A DNA stretch of 5,299 nt from Bradyrhizobium sp. (lineage in GTDB: Bacteria; Pseudomonadota; Alphaproteobacteria; Rhizobiales; Xanthobacteraceae). The translations under genes were made by a program, and so were the position numbers. Below, one piece after another: positions 4,638 to 5,299 of the stretch (within the stretch, counting starts at the first letter, position 1; every line of letters begins with the position of its first letter). A model generated the notes under the pieces. The model saw nothing but the letters and a program-made list of their open reading frames with translations, searched no databases and had not been told where the DNA came from. Where the stretch lies: NCBI GenBank assembly GCA_013695565.1, contig JACDAG010000362.1:1-5299 (forward strand). Reading direction: 5' to 3'.

Positions 4638-5299
4638 GTGGCTGATCAGGGGCTGGTACGAGAGACGGCATGTGCCATCGTCGGCAAATTGAGAGCGGGC
4701 GAAGTCACGCCGCTCGATCTGCTCGACGTGCTGGAAAAGCGGATCGCCGAGGTCGACGGCCCCGTCAACGCGCTGCCGACGCTGTGCTTCGACCGTGCCC
4801 GCGACCGCGCCAAGGCGCTGATGAAAAAGCCGGTCGGCGAGCGTGGCCTGCTTGCGGGACTGCCGATCCCGATCAAGGACCTCACCGCGGTCGAGGGTGT
4901 GCTGACGACGCAGGGCTCTCCGATCTACAAGGATAATATCCCGGCGAAATCGGACATCCTGGTCGAGCATCTCGAAAACAATGGCGGCGTGATCTACGCC
5001 AAGTCCAACACGCCGGAATTCGGCGCCGGCGCCAACACTTTCAACGAAGTGTTCGGCGCGACCCGCAACCCCTGGGACACTTCGCGTTCCGCCGCCGGCT
5101 CCTCGGGCGGTGCGGCGGTGGCGCTCGCCACCGGAACGGCCTGGGTCGCGCATGGCTCCGACATGGGCGGTAGCTTACGCAACCCCGCAAGCTTCTGCGG
5201 CATCGTCGGGTTGCGGCCGAGCATCGGCCGCGTCGCGCATACCCTCGCAGCCGCCATCGATCGCAATCTCGGCGTCCAGGGCCCGATGGCGCGCAATGT
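4638..5299 (+). CDS. Amidase-signature family amidase, N-terminal part
   Basis: The frame is open from GTG at 4638 to the right edge, giving the first 220 residues of an enzyme that is usually 450-500 long. Amidase-signature enzymes hydrolyse carboxamides with a Lys-cisSer-Ser triad. All three residues are visible: Lys80 in GLPIPIKDL (74-82), cis-Ser155 in AAGSSGGAA (152-160) and nucleophile Ser179 in GSDMGGSLRNPA (173-184). The spacings of 75 and 24 residues are the same as in mammalian FAAH (142, 217, 241). The N-terminal helix with LRAGEVTPLDLL (18-29) is typical of the family. The family also includes GatA, but a lone gene with no gatB/gatC in view and metabolic neighbours fits a catabolic amidase better. 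Specificity normally lies in the C-terminal half, which is missing here. It is divergent from the formamidase-like hydrolase and could share control with it. Confidence 0.92.
   Translation, partial: MADQGLVRETACAIVGKLRAGEVTPLDLLDVLEKRIAEVDGPVNALPTLCFDRARDRAKALMKKPVGERGLLAGLPIPIKDLTAVEGVLTTQGSPIYKDNIPAKSDILVEHLENNGGVIYAKSNTPEFGAGANTFNEVFGATRNPWDTSRSAAGSSGGAAVALATGTAWVAHGSDMGGSLRNPASFCGIVGLRPSIGRVAHTLAAAIDRNLGVQGPMARN

Noticed and set aside
4500..5153. 217-codon minus-strand frame covering the amidase start
   Set aside because: It is antisense to the amidase catalytic region and overlaps the start of the hydrolase; the amidase frame has its triad at exact family spacing.

Overview
The window is GC-rich chromosomal DNA of an alphaproteobacterium, most likely Bradyrhizobium or a close relative in the Nitrobacteraceae/Rhizobiales. 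This rests on the codon usage, two GTG starts with good Shine-Dalgarno sites, and three intergenic repeats that resemble elements I remember as common in these genomes. No database search was possible, so names come from motifs and remembered family sequences.

Layout, left to right: (1) the C-terminal 134 residues of an M20-family N-carbamoyl-amino-acid hydrolase/allantoate amidohydrolase-type enzyme (+), followed after 26 bases by (2) a D-2-hydroxyacid dehydrogenase of the phosphoglycerate-dehydrogenase fold (+), probably co-transcribed. (3) A 145-base palindromic repeat fills the junction with (4) a convergent tartrate dehydrogenase/D-malate decarboxylating dehydrogenase (TtuC/DmlA, -). (5) A 194-base divergent regulatory region with a 21-base dyad separates it from (6) an SDR-fold protein (+) that lacks the normal SDR catalytic residues. 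(7) A 115-base inverted repeat of a different family fills the next convergent junction, up to (8) a kynurenine-formamidase-like alpha/beta hydrolase (-). (9) A 98-base divergent spacer containing a piece of a third repeat leads to (10) the first 220 residues of an amidase-signature enzyme (+), which runs off the right edge.

Functionally this looks like an accessory catabolic neighbourhood: three hydrolases of types that act on amide, ureido or formamide bonds, and three dehydrogenase-fold proteins of which two act on hydroxyacids. The orientation (+ + - + - +) means at least four transcription units, so a single pathway is possible but not shown. I see no mobile-element genes, CRISPR array, tRNA or rRNA. 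The least ordinary items are the SDR protein without its catalytic tetrad, the operator-like dyad between it and ttuC, and the two unrelated palindromic repeats, each filling a convergent gene junction.
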